This document shows, one piece after another, positions 53,875-63,563 of a DNA stretch of 64,000 nt (positions are counted from its first letter, which is position 1; the number at the start of each line of letters is the position of its first letter). The translations under genes and the position numbers were made by a program. A model generated the notes under the pieces. The model was not told the DNA's origin, did not search any database, and worked only from the letters and a program-made list of their open reading frames with translations. The DNA comes from Rufibacter glacialis. Lineage in GTDB: Bacteria > Bacteroidota > Bacteroidia > Cytophagales > Hymenobacteraceae. The stretch is taken from the NCBI RefSeq assembly GCF_008271745.1, contig NZ_VKKZ01000022.1, positions 186,001-250,000 on the forward strand. The letters run 5' to 3'.

Positions 53875-55203
53875 TCAATATCTCTTTTGGGTAGTACTGA
53901 TCAATGGATCACTAGAAATAAGCACAAACGGAACAAAGAACCCCACCAGCATCGTCCCAAAATTCTTGCCAAAATACACCTCTGTAATCCATGCAATGGC
54001 AAAGGTAGCCACTACCAGCAGTGCTAAGCTATTCTGGGTTTTGTACGCATATAAAATGGGTAAAAGCAGCCAGCCTGATAGGAAGATAAGAAAGCCTATA
54101 ATGCCTAAACTGAACAAGATGTCTAAATAATTATTGTGCACATTTTTGTCTGTTTCAATGGCTATGTAAAACTTCTTCTCCTGGTATTTCTCAATCAGTT
54201 CAGTCTCTTTATCTCCTAAGCCCACTCCTAGTAAGGGAGCCTTTTGAAAAACTTCCCAACCACACGTCCAAGCGGCTAAACGGAAGTTAGCCCCGTTCCA
54301 TTGGTCTGGAGTAACTTCCATGTTGTAATGGCTTTCCTTGCCCCGGCTCTCAAAATCAAACTTCTGGTAGGTAAGCTCTTTGTATCGGTTGAAGGTAGAA
54401 GGCATTAATTTATGGATGACCACCGTCCCTATGACCATTCCTAACACCAAAGTAATGCCTTCCAAAACCCTTCGTTGCCGGATAATATAATAAAAGCTGA
54501 AACCTAGCGAGCTTGCTAGAAGTACCGCAAACATGATTCTGCTGGCCAGGAGGTAACTAAACCCAAATAAAAATACGACTGCCAAGCACATAAGGCCTTT
54601 GTAAGAGCCTGGGCGGAAGAAGATATGTCTGGCGAAAATAAAAATAGCAATATTTATAGCCAACGCCACGTAAATAGATTGTTGTCTACTGATCGCAGTG
54701 AGTGAATCATTGTAAAGATATTCTGGCCGTGAGAAGAAATCAGAAGTATAGACTGCTGTCACAAAACAAAACAGGGCGACTAACGTGGCAATGATGGCAT
54801 AGGATAACAAAATCCTCTCTTTAAGCTTTTCTTGTAAATGCAAAAGCCCAATGCTGGCTGGGAAGAGGAGCAAGGGTAACCTGATCTTCAGATTGTGGAG
54901 TCCCCAACCAATGTCATCAGACAAAATCGTGCTCACCACCAAGGCAAAATAGAACAACAACATGCCTTGAATGTAAGGCCGTTGCTTAAGGGTTTCCCAT
55001 TTTTCCCGGAAGGAGCTGAACCAAAAACAGTAGAGCACCAAGATCCCTGTTACAACGGCATTCACCCCGCTTAATTTAGCAAAGAAGAGGGTAGTAAAGA
55101 AGAGAAGAACAAGTAGGTAGAGGCCTTTTTCTTTTTTATTAAGGTCTTGAAGGTTTACTATCATCACAGAAACAGGAGGGAAGGCAACCTGGCTAAGTTG
55201 CAA
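53875..55203 (-). CDS. O-antigen ligase/polymerase family membrane protein
   Basis: 442 residues with about 12 transmembrane helices and one large periplasmic loop (about 255-350), the outline of the Wzy/WaaL (PF04932) family. The landmark GVGLGDKETELIEKYQEKKF ... DKNVHNNYLDILFSLGIIGFL, with the conserved His-Asn near the loop end, is typical of the O-antigen ligase group. It would attach the finished glycan to lipid A core or polymerise units in the periplasm; with an ABC exporter present, ligase is more probable. It is on the opposite strand, convergent with the operon, and its start could be at 55164 (MIVNLQDLN). Confidence 0.85.
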   Translation of the reverse strand: MQLSQVAFPPVSVMIVNLQDLNKKEKGLYLLVLLFFTTLFFAKLSGVNAVVTGILVLYCFWFSSFREKWETLKQRPYIQGMLLFYFALVVSTILSDDIGWGLHNLKIRLPLLLFPASIGLLHLQEKLKERILLSYAIIATLVALFCFVTAVYTSDFFSRPEYLYNDSLTAISRQQSIYVALAINIAIFIFARHIFFRPGSYKGLMCLAVVFLFGFSYLLASRIMFAVLLASSLGFSFYYIIRQRRVLEGITLVLGMVIGTVVIHKLMPSTFNRYKELTYQKFDFESRGKESHYNMEVTPDQWNGANFRLAAWTCGWEVFQKAPLLGVGLGDKETELIEKYQEKKFYIAIETDKNVHNNYLDILFSLGIIGFLIFLSGWLLLPILYAYKTQNSLALLVVATFAIAWITEVYFGKNFGTMLVGFFVPFVLISSDPLISTTQKRY

Positions 55204-55525
55204 GATGCCTTCTTTTATGGTGAAGAATGGTGAGATAAAAGAGGATATTTTGCTCCCTTTTTTACAAAAATAACCAATTAATAAGTAGGAAGTGACGTCA
55301 AAAGGATTTTACTCCTATAACTTATAATGTAGCTTGCCTTAAAAGCGGATGGAAGGTTTTGCGGCCGTTTTTAGAGAAAGAGCCTTCAACAGGAAATGTC
55401 TGTCAGAGGAAGAGCATTGCTTCTGTTAAAGCTTTTGTTTGGCCTGACCAGGCTGCTGGCAAAAAGAAAGGTGCGGGTAGGAAACCCGCACCTTGAAAAG
55501 GGAGATAGGGTGCCAAGGCTTGCGC
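55204..55525. other. Intergenic region between two minus-strand genes
   Basis: 322 bases with no convincing gene. The hairpin at 55468-55494 ends the upstream (55.9 kb) gene; the remainder should carry the ligase promoter. Confidence 0.55.
55468..55494 (-). terminator. Intrinsic terminator for the 55.5 kb small gene
   Basis: Perfect 11-bp GC-rich stem (55468-55478 with 55484-55494), five-base loop; on the minus strand it is followed by TTTCTTTTT. It lies about 30 bases after the gene's stop codon. Confidence 0.85.
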
Positions 55526-55900
55526 CTATCCTTGGTGGTTGTGATCGCCGCCGTTGTAGTTTCCGGTGTTGCCACTGCCGCCATAGCCGCTGCCAGCTCC
55601 TGAGGCAGTGCTAGCATCTGAACCAGACTGGTGGCCGCCATACGATTGGCCTCCTTTATTTTTGTTTTTCTTTCCGCTGCCCACTTGGCCAGAGGTGGTT
55701 TTTTTGCTTCCTCGGTTCAGGAAAAAACCATAGGCAATCAGGCCTATACCTGCCGCAAAGGCAACATATTGTTTGTCTTTGTTGCGGAGCGACTGGTAGA
55801 ATTTCATGCCATTATCAGCCGGATTGTTGATGATATTGGAGATCTCCTGCGGATTTTGGATTAGGTCAGAAAGGGCTTTGGTTTCTTGATTATCTTCCAT
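55526..55900 (-). CDS. Small membrane protein with Gly/Ser-rich tail
   Basis: 124 residues, no recognised family. N-terminal acidic segment (MEDNQETKALSDLIQNPQEI), then one transmembrane helix about 46-62 (YVAFAAGIGLIAYGFFL), a basic stretch (RGSKKTTSGQVGSGKKNKNK) and a low-complexity tail rich in Gly, Ser, Asn and His. The positive residues after the helix suggest the tail is cytosolic. It has its own terminator and resembles other single-gene Bacteroidota membrane proteins of unknown role. Confidence 0.75.
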   Translation of the reverse strand: MEDNQETKALSDLIQNPQEISNIINNPADNGMKFYQSLRNKDKQYVAFAAGIGLIAYGFFLNRGSKKTTSGQVGSGKKNKNKGGQSYGGHQSGSDASTASGAGSGYGGSGNTGNYNGGDHNHQG

Positions 55901-56450
55901 AGTTGTAAAGGTTTATGAGGTTTTAGGTACGGCTTTTTATCCTTAAAAGATGCCTCGTTTGGCGTAATAAGTCATTTTTGTAGACGCGGGGCAAAAACAG
56001 CTTTTACATTGGGCCAGTGATCTTTCCTTTGCATAATAGCTTACATAGGAGTAAAGGGCTTTTCCTGCTACCTGCACCTTCCTCTTCTTTAAGAGGTGCT
56101 TAAACAAAGATAAATAGCCTGTTAAGTAGCGGAGGTAGGAGCAGTATGTAGGTGCTAGGAGGGGAGTGAATCCTTTATGGGCAAGCCAAGAAGTGTGGTT
56201 TCCTATGCACAGGTCAAGTTCCAGCTTACACGGTTAGCCTTTTTATTCAACCAAAGCTAACCCGCAGAAGAACAGCATTCTATAAATCACCGGTTGGGAA
56301 CAGGAAATTAAAAGCAAGATAATCCTAGCAGAAAATGCCTTCCTCATCCGTTTTGGGCGTTGTTTCCATTTTTTATCCTGGAAACAGGAAAAGGCCTCTT
56401 ACATAATTCAAAAGTTTTCTGTATTATTATAGGCTTTTTAATAATCCGTC
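55901..56450. other. Intergenic region before the VCBS protein
   Basis: 550 bases between divergent genes, with no gene, clear hairpin or consensus promoter recognised. Confidence 0.55.
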
Positions 56451-59400
56451 ATGGTTTTGTGTAAACGTTTCTCTTTTAGTGGGCTCGTTTTTGGGTTGCT
56501 GGTTATTTTGGGTTGCGGGGGGAATTACAAAGAGAAAGACCAAAATAAACCCACCGTGGCCCACGCGGATCCTGCTTTATTCTCTTTGCTCGCGCCGGAG
56601 AAAACCGGGATCGGGTTCCAGAATATGTTACGGGACATGCCCAAGGTCAACATCATTACCTACCAGTATTTTTACAATGGGGGAGGGGTGGCCATCAGTG
56701 ACGTGAACGGGGATGGACTACAGGATCTCTATTTCTCGGGGAACCTGGTAGCCAATAAACTCTACCTGAACAAAGGGCAAATGAGGTTTGAAGACGTGAC
56801 CAACGCCGCCGGCGTCTCGGGCCGGGCCAACACCTGGAAAACCGGTACCACCATTGCTGATGTCAACGGAGACGGCAGGCCCGATATTTACCAGTGCTAT
56901 TCGGGAAATCTGCCCGGAAACGCCCGCGCCAACCAACTATTCATGAACCAGGGAGTAGGGGAAAACGGGACACCCACGTTCATTGACCAGGCTCGTGAAA
57001 TGGGCCTCGCAGATTCTTCCTTCAGCACCCACGCCGCCTTCTTTGACTATGACCAGGACCATGACCTGGACATGTTCCTCTTGAACCACAACCCGGTTCA
57101 GTTCAACAACCTGGATGATGTGACCATTCAAGACATCCTGAAGAAGCCGGCCCGTAACATGCAGGCAAAGCTGTACCAAAATAATAACGGAACTTTCCAG
57201 GATGTCTCAGACAAGGCAGGCCTGCATAAATCGGCCTTCTCGTATGGGTTGGGGGCCGGTATCTCAGACCTAAACCAAGACGGCTGGCCAGACCTGTATG
57301 TGTCCAATGATTATTCCGCACCTGATTTCCTGTTGATCAACAACTGGAACGGTACCTTCTCAGACCAATCAAAGACAAGCCTTCAACATACGGCCATCTA
57401 CTCCATGGGCAACGACATAGGTGACATCAATAATGATGGCCTGCCCGATATCATGACCCTGGACATGCTGCCCGAAGACAACAAGCGCCAGAAACTGCTC
57501 TTCGGGCCTGACAACTATGAGTACTTTGACATGATCGTGCGCGCGGGTTTCAACCACCAGTACATGCGCAACATGCTGCAGGTCAACAACGGGAACGGCA
57601 CGTTCAGTGAAGTGGGCCAGTTGAGCGGCGTTTCCAACACAGACTGGAGCTGGGCGCCTTTACTAGCGGATTATGACAACGACGGCTGGAAAGACCTGTT
57701 CGTGAGCAACGGTTTCCTGAAAGATTTCACCAACATGGACTTCCTCAAGTTCAGAAGCGCTTTCTTTCAGTATCTGGGTGGCAAGGTGACGCCCCAGAGT
57801 GTGATGAATCTGCTTTCCAAAATGCCCGCCTCTAACGTGACCAACTACATGTTCAGGAATACGGGCAACCTTCAGTTCCGCAACATGGGCAAAAGCTGGG
57901 GCTTTGACCAGGCTTCTAACAGCAACGGTGCGGCCTACGCGGACCTAGACAATGACGGCGACCTTGATTTGGTAGCCAACAACGTGAACCAACCCGCTTT
58001 TGTGTACCAGAACCATGCTGAGAAGCAACTGAAGCACCACTACCTGCAGGTAAAACTAGCGGGCAGTGGCAAAAATACCCAGGGCCTGGGCGCCAAAGTG
58101 ACGCTCTACCACCAAGGGCAACAACAGTTCCTAGAACAGATGCCCTCGCGTGGGTTTCAGTCCAGCGTAAGCCCGGTCTTGCATTTCGGGCTGGGCAAGA
58201 CTGCTATCGTGGACTCGGTGCGGGTAGTGTGGGTAGGCGGAAAACAGCAGGTATTGACCCAGGTGAAAGCCAATCAGGTGTTGACGCTGGAGGAAAAAAA
58301 TGCCACTTCTACCTACAGGAGCCCCAGCCGCAAGAAAAGCTATTTCACAGAGACGGCCGCGCCAGTCTCCTTCGCGCACCAGAAAAGCCCTATCAATGAT
58401 TTCAAGCGGCAGCCGCTCCTGATCAACCCACTGTCGTTTTCAGGGCCATGTTTGGTAAAAGGCGACGTAAACGCTGATGGGCTAGAAGATATTTATATGG
58501 GCGGGGCGGCTGGCCAGGCGGGAACCCTCTATATACAGGGCAAAAACGGGAAATTCAGCTTAAAACCCACCGTGGCCTTCGCCTCTGATAAAAGCAGCGA
58601 TGACGTGGATGCCCTTTTCTTTGACGCCAACCAGGACAAGGCACTTGATTTGTATGTGGTCAGCGGCGGCTACCACAACTTTATGCCCACAGATGCTGCG
58701 CTGCAAGACCGCCTGTACCTCAATGATGGCCAAGGCAACTTCACTAAAAGTACGCAGGCGCTCCCGGCTATGCCCACCAGCAAAAGCAGTGTGAGGGCCT
58801 CAGACGTCAACGGCGACGGTTTCCTGGATCTGTTCGTGGGCGGAAGGGTGGTGCCGGGACGTTATCCTGAAACGCCCCGCAGTTACCTCCTGCTTAACAA
58901 CGGCAAGGGCCAATTCACTGACCAGACTACCGCCCTGGCGCCCCAATTGCAATCCATTGGCATGGTCACAGATGCCGCCTGGCAAGACCTTAACGGCGAC
59001 CGCCAAGCAGAACTGATTGTGGTTGGTGAGTGGATGCCCGTGACGGTTTTCAGCAATGCCAAGGGCAAACTGCAAGACAACACGTCGGCTTTCTTTGCCA
59101 GAAAGTACAGCGGCTGGTGGAACAAGATCTTGGTAGGCGACTTCAACCAGGACAAACAGCCAGACCTGATCCTGGGTAACCAGGGCCTGAACACCCAATG
59201 CAAAGCTTCAGACAAAGAGCCCGCCGAACTGGTGTACAAAGACTTTGATGACAACGGCGCCATTGACCCCATCCTTTGTTTCTACATGCAGGGCAAAAGC
59301 TACCCGTACGTTACCCGAGACGAACTCCTTGACCAGATGAGCATGATGCGCACCCGCTTCCAGGATTACGCCAGCTATGCCAATGCTACCCTGACCAATA

Positions 59401-59804
59401 TCTTTACCCCGGAGGAAATCAAGGGAGCCGGCCGGTTGTCTTGCAATTATCTGCAAACGGCTTATTTCCAAGGAAATGCCAACGGAAAATTCAAAGAAAT
59501 GAAGTTGCCTTTAGAAGCCCAGTACGCACCCATTTTTGCCATGGCTACGGTAGACCATAACCAAGACGGAGCACCTGATCTTTTGATGGCAGGAAATGTG
59601 AACAAAGCAAGGCTGCGGTTCGGCAAAGCCGATGCGAATTATGGCCTCTTGTTGCAGAATGATGGGAAGGGCAACTTCACCTGCGTGCCACAGCACAAAT
59701 CTGGGTTTAAGTTGGTGGGAGATGTGCGCAGCATTTTACCCATCCACAACCAGGTGTTGTTTGGCATGAACCAACTTCCCCTTAAAGCTTACCGGTTACA
59801 ATAA
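56451..59804 (+). CDS. VCBS/FG-GAP repeat lipoprotein with ASPIC/UnbV domain (CRTAC1-like)
   Basis: 1117 residues with a lipoprotein signal ending VILGC (C22), so anchored to a membrane and probably surface-exposed. It is built of calcium-binding beta-propeller repeats, seen as many D-x-N-x-D-G-x-x-D-L motifs (for example ISDVNGDGLQDLYFSG, IADVNGDGRPDIYQ, ADLDNDGDLDLV, LVGDFNQDKQPDLILGN). Between two propellers, residues about 546-610 are an ASPIC/UnbV domain (GLGAKVTLYHQGQQ ... RGFQSSVSPVLHFGLG). Such proteins bind or present glycans or partners at the surface. The stop codon overlaps the start of the haloperoxidase-like gene by one base, so they are co-translated and probably act together. 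Confidence 0.9.
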   Translation: MVLCKRFSFSGLVFGLLVILGCGGNYKEKDQNKPTVAHADPALFSLLAPEKTGIGFQNMLRDMPKVNIITYQYFYNGGGVAISDVNGDGLQDLYFSGNLVANKLYLNKGQMRFEDVTNAAGVSGRANTWKTGTTIADVNGDGRPDIYQCYSGNLPGNARANQLFMNQGVGENGTPTFIDQAREMGLADSSFSTHAAFFDYDQDHDLDMFLLNHNPVQFNNLDDVTIQDILKKPARNMQAKLYQNNNGTFQDVSDKAGLHKSAFSYGLGAGISDLNQDGWPDLYVSNDYSAPDFLLINNWNGTFSDQSKTSLQHTAIYSMGNDIGDINNDGLPDIMTLDMLPEDNKRQKLLFGPDNYEYFDMIVRAGFNHQYMRNMLQVNNGNGTFSEVGQLSGVSNTDWSWAPLLADYDNDGWKDLFVSNGFLKDFTNMDFLKFRSAFFQYLGGKVTPQSVMNLLSKMPASNVTNYMFRNTGNLQFRNMGKSWGFDQASNSNGAAYADLDNDGDLDLVANNVNQPAFVYQNHAEKQLKHHYLQVKLAGSGKNTQGLGAKVTLYHQGQQQFLEQMPSRGFQSSVSPVLHFGLGKTAIVDSVRVVWVGGKQQVLTQVKANQVLTLEEKNATSTYRSPSRKKSYFTETAAPVSFAHQKSPINDFKRQPLLINPLSFSGPCLVKGDVNADGLEDIYMGGAAGQAGTLYIQGKNGKFSLKPTVAFASDKSSDDVDALFFDANQDKALDLYVVSGGYHNFMPTDAALQDRLYLNDGQGNFTKSTQALPAMPTSKSSVRASDVNGDGFLDLFVGGRVVPGRYPETPRSYLLLNNGKGQFTDQTTALAPQLQSIGMVTDAAWQDLNGDRQAELIVVGEWMPVTVFSNAKGKLQDNTSAFFARKYSGWWNKILVGDFNQDKQPDLILGNQGLNTQCKASDKEPAELVYKDFDDNGAIDPILCFYMQGKSYPYVTRDELLDQMSMMRTRFQDYASYANATLTNIFTPEEIKGAGRLSCNYLQTAYFQGNANGKFKEMKLPLEAQYAPIFAMATVDHNQDGAPDLLMAGNVNKARLRFGKADANYGLLLQNDGKGNFTCVPQHKSGFKLVGDVRSILPIHNQVLFGMNQLPLKAYRLQ

Positions 59805-61159
59805 TGAAAAGGCTGCTATTAGTGGTATTGGTCTGGTTTCTGGGGTGGGGATGTGCCATGCCAGGCAAGGAAAAGAAGCAGAACCTGGCGTTCGGGCCCG
59901 CGCAGATCAGTCAGGTGATCCACAAGATGACTGATATCATGGTGAATGATGTCACCAACCCGCCCTTGGCCTCCCGGTTTTTCTCTTACGCTTCCTTGGC
60001 GGGCTATGAAGTGATCACCCAAAATGATAGCGCCTATGTAACTATGCATGGCGTCCTGAACCAGTACCCGGCCATTCCCAAACCCGACGGACTGTCTGGG
60101 TATTCCACCGAGTTGAGTGCCTTGCTGGCCATGATGGAAACGGCCAAAAAAATGCAGCCGTCGGGCCGGTTGCTGGACTCGCTGCAGGTACAGTTCCTGG
60201 ATTCCTGCCGGCGGGAAGGGTTGGCCGAAGAGGTGATTGGGGCTTCTCTCACCTATGCGCAGGCGGTAAGCAAACAGGTGCTGGCCTACGCCAAGGCAGA
60301 CCGGTACAACCGCATCAGTAACTACCCCAGGTACACGCCCACCCTGCAGGAAGGTACCTGGTACCCCACCCCGCCCGCGTATTTCTCGCCGGTGGAACCT
60401 TATTTCAATACGGTACGGCCTTTCACCTTAGATACCTGCCATCAGTTTAAGCCAGCGCCACCCATTCCTTTCTCCAAAGACAAAAACTCGCCGTTTTTTA
60501 AAATGCTGCGGCAAAACTACGAGCAAAGCAGAAGTATCACCCTGGAACAACAGGAAATGGCCGCCTTCTGGGACTGCAATCCGTTTGCCCTCCAGGACAA
60601 CGGCCACCTGCAAGCCGGCCTGAAGAAAATATCGCCGGGGGCGCATTGGCTGGGCATTACGGGCATTGCCTGCCAAAAAGCGAAGGTGTCTTTTGCCCAG
60701 GCCCTGAAGGTGCACACGTTGGTGTCCATCGGTCTCATGGACGGTTTCATTTCCTGCTGGGACGAAAAATTCCGGAGTAACCGCATCCGCCCGGAAACCG
60801 CTATCCGGCAGTACCTGGATCCCTCTTACAAGCCTTTGCTGCAGACACCACCGTTTCCTGAATACCTGAGCGGACATTCTACCATCTCGGCGGCCTCGGC
60901 GGTGATTCTGAGCTATTATTTCGGAAACGACTTTAACTACACAGACACCGTGGAAGAGCGGTTCGGGTTGCCTGCCCGTTCTTTTGACTCGTTTCAGGCG
61001 GCGGCCGTGGAAGCCGGCCTTTCGCGGTTTTATGGCGGCATCCATTTCATGGATGCCATTGACAACGGCCGTACGCAGGGCTTGCAGGTAGGGGAGTGGG
61101 TGCTAGGTAAAGTAGAGAAGAAACCCCAGACGCTAGCCGCTAGCAGGCACCAGAAATAA
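59804..61159 (+). CDS. Vanadium-dependent haloperoxidase / PAP2-like lipoprotein
   Basis: 451 residues, lipoprotein signal (LVWFLGWGC, C17), so in the periplasm or at the surface. It has the vanadate/phosphate-binding triad of the family: K322-x6-R329-P (EKFRSNRIRPET), SGHS (356-359, H358) and SR-x5-H (SRFYGGIHFMD, H414). The N-terminal half is all-helical as in VHPO proteins. It may oxidise halides with peroxide, or act as an acid phosphatase; these cannot be told apart from sequence. It shares one base with the VCBS lipoprotein stop. Confidence 0.9.
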   Translation: MKRLLLVVLVWFLGWGCAMPGKEKKQNLAFGPAQISQVIHKMTDIMVNDVTNPPLASRFFSYASLAGYEVITQNDSAYVTMHGVLNQYPAIPKPDGLSGYSTELSALLAMMETAKKMQPSGRLLDSLQVQFLDSCRREGLAEEVIGASLTYAQAVSKQVLAYAKADRYNRISNYPRYTPTLQEGTWYPTPPAYFSPVEPYFNTVRPFTLDTCHQFKPAPPIPFSKDKNSPFFKMLRQNYEQSRSITLEQQEMAAFWDCNPFALQDNGHLQAGLKKISPGAHWLGITGIACQKAKVSFAQALKVHTLVSIGLMDGFISCWDEKFRSNRIRPETAIRQYLDPSYKPLLQTPPFPEYLSGHSTISAASAVILSYYFGNDFNYTDTVEERFGLPARSFDSFQAAAVEAGLSRFYGGIHFMDAIDNGRTQGLQVGEWVLGKVEKKPQTLAASRHQK

Positions 61160-61505
61160 GGTCTAGGAAGTCAGCCTGATTTAAGTGCGTTTTTTGAAAT
61201 AAACCCTTTAAACTGGTAAATGGCTTTGAGGAGGAACGGTGTAGGAAAGCCCCTACCCATTGCCTGCAATGACCTGGAAACTCCTTTGCTAACAAGTGCC
61301 TGTAGCTTTCGGTAAGGATCCTATTCTATGGGCAGCCAGGGTTTCTGGGGTGTTTTGAAGAAAAGGGGCCGGAAATGGGGCTGCCTCACTGTAAGCGGAA
61401 AGAGGGCAAAGGTTTCCTTCAGGCTCCTTCCCAAAGAGATAAAACAAAAGCCGCTCTTACCATAGCAAGAGCGGCTTTCTTTATTTAAAAGGGAAATGGC
61501 AGCGC
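61160..61505. other. Intergenic region between convergent genes
   Basis: 346 bases, no gene seen; only the hairpin at 61447-61478 is structured. Confidence 0.55.
61447..61478. terminator. Bidirectional intrinsic terminator
   Basis: Perfect 12-bp GC-rich stem (61447-61458 with 61467-61478), eight-base loop, T-rich on the plus-strand 3' side (TTTCTTTATTT) and, on the minus strand, TTTTGTTTT. It lies between the haloperoxidase-like gene and the converging membrane protein. Confidence 0.8.
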
Positions 61506-61940
61506 TTAGTTGCCGGGCCAGGCGTTCCAGGGAATGCGGCTCAGGATAAGGAGCAAGCCCAGTCCGTAGAAGATAGCCATGGTTTTAAAGCCTTGTGTAG
61601 ACCCGATTTGGCGTTTGGCCTTGGAATAGCCAATGGTGATCAGGATCACGGCAATCACCATCATTAAGGGGTGCTCCAGAAAATAAAGGCGGGAGGTGGC
61701 GTCTTTCATGGCGGCCCCAGAGGCATTAGACATGCCCAGCGGCGATACAAAATATAGGATCAGGCCAATCACCCATTGCAGGTGCGTAGGGATCAAGCCT
61801 AGCAGGCCCATTTTCCGGTTTTGGTCAGTAAAGGTTTTTCCTCCGAATAAGCCGGCCAAGGCCGCGAGGAAGGCGATTGCTACCCCTAAAAGCACCAGAT
61901 AGGCCAGGTAAGAGTGCGCGTGCTGAAGTCCAGTATACAT
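61506..61940 (-). CDS. Conserved small four-helix membrane protein
   Basis: 144 residues with four predicted transmembrane helices (LAYLVLLGVAIAFLAALAGLF, LLGLIPTHLQWVIGLILYFV, HPLMMVIAVILITIGYS, TMAIFYGLGLLLILSRIPW). Conserved histidines sit in or near helices: H8 and H10 in LQHAHSYLAY, H68-region in PTHLQW and LEHPLMM, which is why relatives are sometimes labelled cytochrome B-like; haem binding is not shown. Function unknown. It is followed by a terminator and has a 190-base gap to the next gene upstream. Confidence 0.8.
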   Translation of the reverse strand: MYTGLQHAHSYLAYLVLLGVAIAFLAALAGLFGGKTFTDQNRKMGLLGLIPTHLQWVIGLILYFVSPLGMSNASGAAMKDATSRLYFLEHPLMMVIAVILITIGYSKAKRQIGSTQGFKTMAIFYGLGLLLILSRIPWNAWPGN

Positions 61941-62128
61941 GTTCTCAAAGATTGGTTGCAGGTGTAAATATAGGGAATACGTTCTATTTGGCAGTAGGTG
62001 CCAGCGCCCAAAAAGGTAAACCCCCGAAAAGAGGACCAGGAACCCCAGGCTTTCCAGGCAGTTTATTAGGCTTTCCGGTAAAACAGCCCTTAAACAGAGG
62101 CCTCAGGAAAAAGGGACCTTAGAAATTA

Positions 62129-63244
62129 TCACAGATGCAAGCCCAGACCCCATTCAATCACGTTGGCGTGGCCGTCATGGGCCATGAGCAACGCACTCGC
62201 CGACAGGTGCCTGGAGACCATGAACTTGAAGCCGTACCGCTGGTAATAGTCAGGGAAGAGGCCGTGGGGTTGGTACAGGTAGCGCCCAAAATGGAAGACC
62301 ACCGCGAGGCGGCTCAGGTGCAGTTCATGGCCCAGAAACACCCCCGCTGATTCTTTCTCCAAAAACCCTTCTGGGATATCCATGCCCTTGTTCAGGTATT
62401 CTTCCCCAATGGCCGTGTCATGGATCGCATCTGCGCCCAACAGCAGGGAGTTGGTATGGCTAAGCCGTTTGCTGGCGTACGCCGACATCATGTACACCGG
62501 GTGCTTGAAGTCATCCCGCAGAACCTCTTTCACCCCGCCTGCTACGAGCACATTAAATCGGAGGGACTTGTCAAGGGCGAGAATCAAGGAATCAGGAAAG
62601 GCCACGGGCACGGCCATTCTGGGTTGGTACCGCACCCCCACGCCCAACAGGGGCATGTTCATGCCGTTGTTGGACTGGTTCAGGCTTCCGTTAGAGAAGT
62701 GCCTAAATGCGAAGATGACATTCAGGAACCATTTTTGGGTAAGGGGGTGCTCGTAGCGCAGGTTCCCCCGCAGGGAGAACGTGATGGGGCTGCCAATGGC
62801 TTTGTTGTTCTCGTTGGAGGTGGAGTTGTAGTACCGGGTAGTATAGACTAATCCCGTGCCCAGGTTATAGCGCAGGTTTCCTTTGCCAACCTTCGTGATG
62901 AAGCCATCCAGGTAAGAGGTGCCGGTCACCGATTCGCCAAGTTCCTGGGGTACCCCATAGTTAAAGTAAGAGAGCGCGAAGCCAATCTGCGGGAGCTTGT
63001 AGCGCTGTTCCCAGTGGCGCTTGCCCAGTGTGTGCTTGTTGGCGTACAGTTCCACCCCGTGCAAGTTGGCATAGTTTAGCAGCGAAAGCCCAGACCGGTA
63101 CCGGAAGTAGGCACCATAATACCCGTTTACGCCATAGGACCAGGGTTCTTTCATTTCTGGAGTTTTTTCCTGGGCCAGTACAAAAGCCGGCCAGGAGAAA
63201 GAGAGCACCAGGAAAAGGAAAAGAACTTTAAGGGGTTGGGACAT
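62129..63244 (-). CDS. PagL-like acyloxyacyl hydrolase / lipid A 3-O-deacylase family outer-membrane protein
   Basis: 371 residues from the ATG at 63244 (MSQPLKVLFLFLVLSFSWPAFVLAQ is a Sec signal); a start at 63271 would add nine residues. The rest is a beta-barrel-like alternation. The family signature is FAFRHFSNGSLNQSNNGMN, matching the PagL H-x-S-N ... N-x-G motif, with H182 and S184 as the likely catalytic pair. PagL removes the 3-O acyl chain of lipid A in the outer membrane. At 371 residues it is about twice as long as P. aeruginosa PagL, with an N-terminal extension (residues 25-150), so substrate could differ. Stands alone in the window. Confidence 0.85.
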   Translation of the reverse strand: MSQPLKVLFLFLVLSFSWPAFVLAQEKTPEMKEPWSYGVNGYYGAYFRYRSGLSLLNYANLHGVELYANKHTLGKRHWEQRYKLPQIGFALSYFNYGVPQELGESVTGTSYLDGFITKVGKGNLRYNLGTGLVYTTRYYNSTSNENNKAIGSPITFSLRGNLRYEHPLTQKWFLNVIFAFRHFSNGSLNQSNNGMNMPLLGVGVRYQPRMAVPVAFPDSLILALDKSLRFNVLVAGGVKEVLRDDFKHPVYMMSAYASKRLSHTNSLLLGADAIHDTAIGEEYLNKGMDIPEGFLEKESAGVFLGHELHLSRLAVVFHFGRYLYQPHGLFPDYYQRYGFKFMVSRHLSASALLMAHDGHANVIEWGLGLHL

Positions 63245-63563
63245 AAAAACGAAGGAATTTGCCAAAAACACACCTAAAAACCATAGAAGCTGAGTGTGGG
63301 TACAAATTAGAAAATAGTTTCAAGGGTAGAGGCACGTTTATGGGTAAATACTTGCGGGCAAGGCTTGGCCACCGCAGAAATTACCCATGGGAGACAGAAA
63401 AAAGGAATGGGTGCCCCTGTTACCGACCGGCAAGCCACGGGAATCCGCTAGCAGGTTCCGGTTAGGGCGCCACGGGAAGTTGGTAAGAATAGAAAGGTTT
63501 TTGGCAGGTTTTCAGCTTGTATTCCCAAAACGAAGGCGTAAACCTCTGGTGGCCCTTCGCAAG
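63245..63563. other. Intergenic region
   Basis: 319 bases between two minus-strand genes, no gene or clear hairpin recognised. Should contain the PagL-like gene promoter. Confidence 0.5.
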
